Part shown: piece by piece, positions 6,454 through 10,125 of the stretch
Position numbering within the stretch: position 1 is the first letter of the stretch
Layout of the letters: each line of letters begins with the position of its first letter
Assembly: GCA_021199865.1 (NCBI GenBank)
Contig: JAJQHG010000120.1
Span: forward strand, 1-10,125
DNA from: Methanosphaera sp.
Lineage (GTDB): Archaea > Methanobacteriota > Methanobacteria > Methanobacteriales > Methanobacteriaceae
Length of the DNA: 10,125 nucleotides
Direction of reading: 5' to 3'
Notes under the pieces: generated by a model
The model's database searches: none
Told to the model about the DNA's origin: nothing
What the model saw: the letters and a program-made list of their open reading frames with translations, nothing else
Program-made: the position numbers and the translations under genes

Positions 6454-7389
6454 TTAATTTCTAATTATAATAAAGATCATGTAGAGAACATATAATGCTA
6501 ATAAGATTATACCATCTTTTCTATTAAAGTCATGCTTATCATATGCTAGGATATATGCTACTATAATAAATCCAAGCATTATAATACAGTCTGCTATCAT
6601 AACAGAAGTTGTTACTATAGGTGTTATTGCAGTAGTTAGTCCTACAATAAATAATACGTTAAATATACAGCTTCCAAGAGCATTACCAACAGCAATATCA
6701 GGCTTCTTATTACATGCTGCTGTTATACTAGTAATAAGTTCTGGTAGTGATGTACCAATAGATACAATTGTAAGACCAACAAGTGTCTCAGACATACCAA
6801 GACTTAGAGCTATCACCTCTGCAGCATCAACTACTAATTCACTACCAATAATAATGAATACTAAACCTAGAATAATGTATATGACTATTCCCTGTTTAGA
6901 TAGATGTACTTCTTCAACATCCATATTCTCATTATCTTTTCTTGATTTCAATATAAGGTATGCTATATAGATTATTATGAGTACTAATAGTATTATTCCC
7001 TCTAGTCTACTAATAACAGATGATGTTATTAAGAATAATAATAGTAATATGCTACTAATAACTAATACTGGAAAATCTTGTTTTAGACTCACTGATGATA
7101 TATTTACTTTATAAATAATTGCAGTTATACCTAGTACTACAAGTAGATTGAATACATTACTTCCCAAAACATTACTTACAGCAATAGCATTACTATTACT
7201 TAGAGCTGAAGTAATAGAAACGGCAGCTTCAGGTGCACTTGTACCAAAGGCCACAATAGTTAAACCCACAATCATTGCAGGAATTCTAAGAGCATTAGCT
7301 AAATCACTAGCACCCTCAACAAAGAGATCAGCACCCTTAACAAGTAATACAAATCCAACAAGAAGCAGGATAATACTTAATATATCCAT
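6454..7389 (-). CDS. CaCA-family Na+/Ca2+ exchanger (YrbG/NCX-type)
   Basis: A 311-residue inner-membrane cation antiporter with about ten hydrophobic segments, in two homologous halves joined by a charged loop (148-166). The diagnostic alpha repeats are both present. The first has GLTIVAFGTSAPE (42-54) and NVLGSNVFN (73-81). The second has GLTIVSIGTSLPE (205-217) and NALGSCIFN (236-244). Glu54 and Glu217 are the expected Ca2+-binding acids, and Asn81 matches the archaeal NCX_Mj site. The second-half partner is Asn244, whereas NCX_Mj has Asp (Asp240), and Cys241 replaces the usual Asn, so ion preference or stoichiometry may differ. The ATG has a modest AGGT (7398-7401), eight bases upstream. 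It starts 18 bp after the TIGR00300-type gene ends on the same strand, suggesting co-transcription. Likely role: Ca2+ extrusion driven by Na+, or exchange of a related cation. Confidence 0.93.
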   Translation of the reverse strand: MDILSIILLLVGFVLLVKGADLFVEGASDLANALRIPAMIVGLTIVAFGTSAPEAAVSITSALSNSNAIAVSNVLGSNVFNLLVVLGITAIIYKVNISSVSLKQDFPVLVISSILLLLFLITSSVISRLEGIILLVLIIIYIAYLILKSRKDNENMDVEEVHLSKQGIVIYIILGLVFIIIGSELVVDAAEVIALSLGMSETLVGLTIVSIGTSLPELITSITAACNKKPDIAVGNALGSCIFNVLFIVGLTTAITPIVTTSVMIADCIIMLGFIIVAYILAYDKHDFNRKDGIILLALYVLYMIFIIIRN

Positions 7390-7407
7390 AATATCTTACC
7401 TAGTACT

Positions 7408-8631
7408 CTACTTATCAATTCTATGTAATTCATCTAGAAGCATTGGTAGGAATGAACCAATATCTGTAACAATACTGATAACTTGTGCACTTCCACGATC
7501 AGAAAGTTTAGTTACACTATCAGTATTAATATCAACACATACACTCTTTATTCTTGCAGGAATAAGATTACCTGTAGCTACACTATGAAGTAGTGTTGAA
7601 ATCATAATAACCATATCCACATCTTGAACTTCTTCACGCATTCTTTGTTGTGCAACCTGTGAGTCTGTTATAACATCAGGAAGTGGTCCATCATCCCTTA
7701 TACTACCAGCTAAAACATATGGTGTATCATTCTTTACACATTCATACATTATACCACTAGTAAGAACACCCTGCTCTACAGCATCCTTAATACTTCCAGC
7801 CTTATTAATAGTGTTTATTGCAGATAAGTGATGCTTATGTCCATGTGTAACTAGTTCACCATCATCAATATTTACTCCAAGAGAAGTTCCATATAATGCT
7901 TGTTCAATATCATGTGTTGCTAGAGCATTACCTGCAAATAATTTATCAACATACTTCTCTTTAATCATCTGGGCAAGGATACCAGAACAACCAGTATGAA
8001 TTATTGCTGGTCCACCAACAACTAGGATCTTTCCATCATCCTCTTTGGTCTCCATCATCTGTGTTGCAACATTATGGATAATAGTCTGCTTAGGTTTCTC
8101 TGATGAAGCATCACTATTCATGAATTCAAAGTTATTCTTTCCACGTGATCTTTCTGGTGGTGTAACCTTTACACCATTACGTCCGACAACAATCATTTCA
8201 CCCTTTTTAACAGTGTTTAATGGTTTACAGGTTGCAGTCTTATTTTCGGTGTCTACTGTTATTACACAGTCCATTTCAATATTATCAATATTAATCCATT
8301 CACCATCATACTTTATCTTAGTATTATAGTTACTTGTTGAGTAGAACTTGTCTGGTACAGTCTTATCCTTCTGTGATGGTATGAGTGTTACATCATCAAC
8401 CTCTACTAGTTCTGCTCCATAGTCTGTTAGTATATCCATTATTCTATCAAAGATTACTTCATCCTCTGATTCTACACGTATACGTGCAGTACTATAATCA
8501 GTTTTGAGCTTTCCAACCTGTAAGTCTTCTATCTCAAAGTCACCACCCATCTCCATTATAGTATCTAATGTTTTTGGTAGTGTTAAAGAATCAATAATAT
8601 GTCCCTTTAAAATTATTCTTTGTGTAAACAT
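7408..8631 (-). CDS. TIGR00300 / LOR-SDH family protein, probable archaeal ornithine cyclodeaminase
   Basis: A cytosolic protein of 407 residues. The N-terminal LOR/SDH-type region (about 1-90, opening with QRIILKGHIIDSLTLPK) is followed by a beta-rich middle (about 100-165) and a Rossmann-like C-terminal domain. That domain carries GGPAIIHTGCSG (206-217), AGNALATHDIE (233-243), THGHKHHLSAINTI (262-275), AGSIRDDGPLPD (308-319) and ATGNLIP (352-358). This is the methanogen TIGR00300 family, related to the C-terminal half of cyanobacterial arginine-guanidine-removing enzyme AgrE/ArgZ. From memory, the Methanococcus homolog MMP1218 was reported to convert ornithine to proline and ammonia, which suits methanogens lacking the standard proline route. 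The older 'LOR/SDH bifunctional' label refers to lysine degradation and is unlikely to be its job. The ATG is supported by AAGGTGA (8636-8642) four bases upstream. It is first of a two-gene unit with the exchanger. The family call is firm, the reaction less so. Confidence 0.85.
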   Translation of the reverse strand: MFTQRIILKGHIIDSLTLPKTLDTIMEMGGDFEIEDLQVGKLKTDYSTARIRVESEDEVIFDRIMDILTDYGAELVEVDDVTLIPSQKDKTVPDKFYSTSNYNTKIKYDGEWINIDNIEMDCVITVDTENKTATCKPLNTVKKGEMIVVGRNGVKVTPPERSRGKNNFEFMNSDASSEKPKQTIIHNVATQMMETKEDDGKILVVGGPAIIHTGCSGILAQMIKEKYVDKLFAGNALATHDIEQALYGTSLGVNIDDGELVTHGHKHHLSAINTINKAGSIKDAVEQGVLTSGIMYECVKNDTPYVLAGSIRDDGPLPDVITDSQVAQQRMREEVQDVDMVIMISTLLHSVATGNLIPARIKSVCVDINTDSVTKLSDRGSAQVISIVTDIGSFLPMLLDELHRIDK

Positions 8632-8676
8632 TAATTCACCTTCATTATATTAGAATTTCTCGTAAGTTATGAATGT

Positions 8677-8687
8677 ATTATATTTTT
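8677..8687 (-). promoter_or_regulatory. Candidate TATA box of the TIGR00300-exchanger operon
   Basis: Read on the minus strand, AAAAATATAAT is an A-rich BRE-like run joined to a TATA element. It would set transcription start near 8655, giving a leader of about 24 bases with AAGGTGA at 8636-8642. A second AT-rich element near 8698-8708 is an alternative. Confidence 0.45.
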
Positions 8688-8780
8688 CTTATTAGTCATA
8701 TATTATCCTATCACTATTAAGATGTAATATGATACAATATGAAAACCTGCTAAAATAGGTAATATGTTGATATTTCTTAA

Positions 8781-8829
8781 TCATTAAAAATAGCTTAGTA
8801 TAATAGGAGTTGATGGAGGGTATTAAACT
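8781..8829 (-). terminator. Probable weak terminator after GAPDH
   Basis: Beyond the GAPDH stop on the minus strand the main T run is five bases (opposite A 8786-8790). No convincing hairpin precedes it. Some read-through into the TIGR00300-exchanger unit is possible. Confidence 0.3.
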
Positions 8830-9843
8830 TTATAATATACCCATTACTTTGTTAGTTTTTAATATGGATTTTTCTCCATCTTCCTCTAATTCAAGCATAG
8901 CTCTTATAGCATCAACATTTTCTGGTACAACATCAGATTCCTGGTGTACAGCCTGCATATAGAATAATTCACCATCAGTTACATTAATGGATTCTTTCCA
9001 TACAGGTATCTCATACATGTCTGATCTGCTACGTCCAAGATTCTTTGCATACTCCATGATCTCAGCAGTAGAACCAATCTTTAAACTAGGATCTAATGGT
9101 AGTACTCTGTAAGCATTCTCAAATGCATCAATAACATTATCAGTTGTAATATCATCCTCAAGTTCAACCATAATATTATGCATATGCATTAGAGTTGTTG
9201 GTACAATTAATGCCATGGTCATAACATTCATGTCTTCAATAATTGTCTGTACATCTGGACCATGGTGTGATGGAACTGTTGTAGATGGTACAATACCATT
9301 AATTGGACCTCTCTTAGCATCATTAGGATCAGCTCCACGTCTTACCATAACTGCTCTAACCTTTTTAATACCAGATATATCTCTTATAGGTTTAAGAGTT
9401 CTACATAGTCCTGTTGTATTACAACTAACTACACGTACATAATCCTTTCCAAGGTTTGCATCATAGTTAGATTCAGCATTGAATGATGAGCCTATAGCAT
9501 CATGATCTTCACCACCCTCAAAGATAGCTTTAAGACCAATTTTCTTATATATATCATTCATATTCTGTGCACCGACTCCTCCAGGAGTACAGTCAACAAC
9601 AAGATCTAATTTCTCAAATAACTCATCAGCTGTACCTGAAACTTCTATTCCAGCTTCTTCAAAATCTTTTTCACGTTCAGGGACACTGATATATAAGTCA
9701 TATCCTTTTTCAACAGCATTCTTTGCTTCAAAGTCTGGTGATCTTTTAGTTACTCCAAGAATCTTCATGTCATCTTGAGCAGATACAGCATCTGCTACTC
9801 TCTTACCTATAGTTCCATATCCATTAATTCCAATGTTTTTCAT
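8830..9843 (-). CDS. gap: Type II (archaeal) glyceraldehyde-3-phosphate dehydrogenase, phosphorylating
   Basis: The enzyme interconverts glyceraldehyde-3-phosphate and 1,3-bisphosphoglycerate with NAD(P), working mainly towards sugar synthesis in methanogens. Counting from ATG 9843 the protein has 337 residues, which I recall as the usual length in Methanothermus and Methanothermobacter. The Rossmann motif GINGYGTIGKRVADAV (5-20) is typical of the archaeal class. The catalytic cysteine is Cys141 in VVSCNTTGL. The RRGADPND segment (168-175) and the His pair in LMHMHN (220, 222) are where the active-site His lies in this class. A GTG at 9850-9852 would add three residues (M-Y-F), but ATG 9843 aligns with family starts. 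No good Shine-Dalgarno precedes either. A TATA-like element centred about 27 bp upstream of the ATG points to a leaderless message. No glycolytic neighbours are in the window. Confidence 0.95.
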   Translation of the reverse strand: MKNIGINGYGTIGKRVADAVSAQDDMKILGVTKRSPDFEAKNAVEKGYDLYISVPEREKDFEEAGIEVSGTADELFEKLDLVVDCTPGGVGAQNMNDIYKKIGLKAIFEGGEDHDAIGSSFNAESNYDANLGKDYVRVVSCNTTGLCRTLKPIRDISGIKKVRAVMVRRGADPNDAKRGPINGIVPSTTVPSHHGPDVQTIIEDMNVMTMALIVPTTLMHMHNIMVELEDDITTDNVIDAFENAYRVLPLDPSLKIGSTAEIMEYAKNLGRSRSDMYEIPVWKESINVTDGELFYMQAVHQESDVVPENVDAIRAMLELEEDGEKSILKTNKVMGIL

Positions 9844-9866
9844 AAAATACACAGCCTATATACTTT

Positions 9867-9875
9867 AATATATTT
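9867..9875 (-). promoter_or_regulatory. Candidate TATA box of GAPDH, placed for a leaderless transcript
   Basis: AAATATATT on the minus strand, preceded by a purine-rich AG, lies 24-32 bp before ATG 9843. Usual archaeal TATA-to-start spacing puts the first transcribed base within a few nucleotides of that ATG. Other TATA-like sequences around 9939-9947 could serve a longer leader. Confidence 0.4.
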
Positions 9876-10125
9876 CTAAGATTCTCTAGACTAAATATGC
9901 TAATAGCTTAAATAATCTAAACAGTTTAATCTATAATAATATATAGAAACTAAATTTTATTTAAATTTATATGGAAAAAATGACTAATCATGACAATTAA
10001 GAATACTCACTCAAAATGAATATGAATTACTGTATCAAGGATAATATTATAATAACATTTAATTAAGATTATTCTTGTATAATTAGTTTAAATATTACTA
10101 TGAATTATTCTAATAAAATTAATCT
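9876..10125. other. AT-rich stretch without a recognisable gene
   Basis: About 250 bp upstream of the GAPDH promoter holds only very short open frames, the longest ATG-initiated ones I traced being about ten codons. I see no tRNA-like or other GC-richer structure. It is probably intergenic, and any promoter of a gene beyond the right edge would lie here. Confidence 0.6.

Noticed and set aside
7148..7588. Plus-strand open frame of 146 codons across the exchanger/TIGR00300 junction
   Set aside because: It lies opposite two clearly recognised minus-strand genes, has no Shine-Dalgarno or family motif, and its composition is that of an antisense shadow.
8738..8765. Short inverted repeat ACCT...AGGT between GAPDH and the TIGR00300-type gene
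   Set aside because: It has only four paired bases with an eight-base loop, well within chance for this composition.
9844..9852. GTG at 9850-9852 as the GAPDH start
   Set aside because: The three extra residues do not fit the family N-terminus, and the only purine-rich bases are too close to this GTG. ATG 9843 gives the expected length.
9960..10125. Scattered similar AT-rich words such as TATGAATTA and AAGAATA/TATTCTT
   Set aside because: They are short, irregularly spaced and expected in sequence this rich in A and T, with no consistent repeat unit.

Overview
This is very AT-rich archaeal DNA, most likely from Methanobacteriales and probably Methanosphaera; Methanobrevibacter is the main alternative. 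The evidence is a type II archaeal glyceraldehyde-3-phosphate dehydrogenase, a TIGR00300-type (LOR/SDH, archaeal ornithine cyclodeaminase-like) protein, Shine-Dalgarno sites built on AGGTGA/GGAGG, TATA-box promoters, T-rich terminators without strong hairpins, and a large secreted adhesin-like protein of stacked Ig-like repeats. The genus is inferred from overall character; no database search was run.

Layout. Positions 42-539 (minus) encode a GyrI-like small-molecule-binding protein. It diverges across a 158-bp shared promoter region from a plus-strand pair: an iron-sulfur aldo/keto reductase (698-1900) and, 6 bp later, a membrane-anchored metallophosphoesterase (1907-2716). A 221-bp gap follows, with a T-rich terminator, a tandem TATA-like duplication and a strongly structured leader. 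It leads into a 1147-residue secreted adhesin-like protein (2938-6381) with a signal peptide, an acidic hexapeptide tandem repeat and eleven Ig-like repeats. Convergent to it on the minus strand is a probable two-gene unit: the TIGR00300-type enzyme (7408-8631), then a CaCA-family Na+/Ca2+ exchanger (6454-7389). Last on the minus strand is the archaeal GAPDH (8830-9843), apparently leaderless, preceded by about 280 bp without a recognisable gene.

Together these look like a core-genome segment (central carbon, amino-acid and ion-transport genes) into which a fast-evolving cell-surface gene is set. The most interesting signals surround the adhesin. Its leader can form an 18-bp hairpin with only two G-U wobbles, plus an outer 7-bp helix whose 3' strand runs into the ribosome binding site. 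The coding sequence changes synonymous codon preference abruptly near position 5400, as expected for mosaic repeat exchange. I see no tRNA, rRNA, CRISPR array or insertion sequence.
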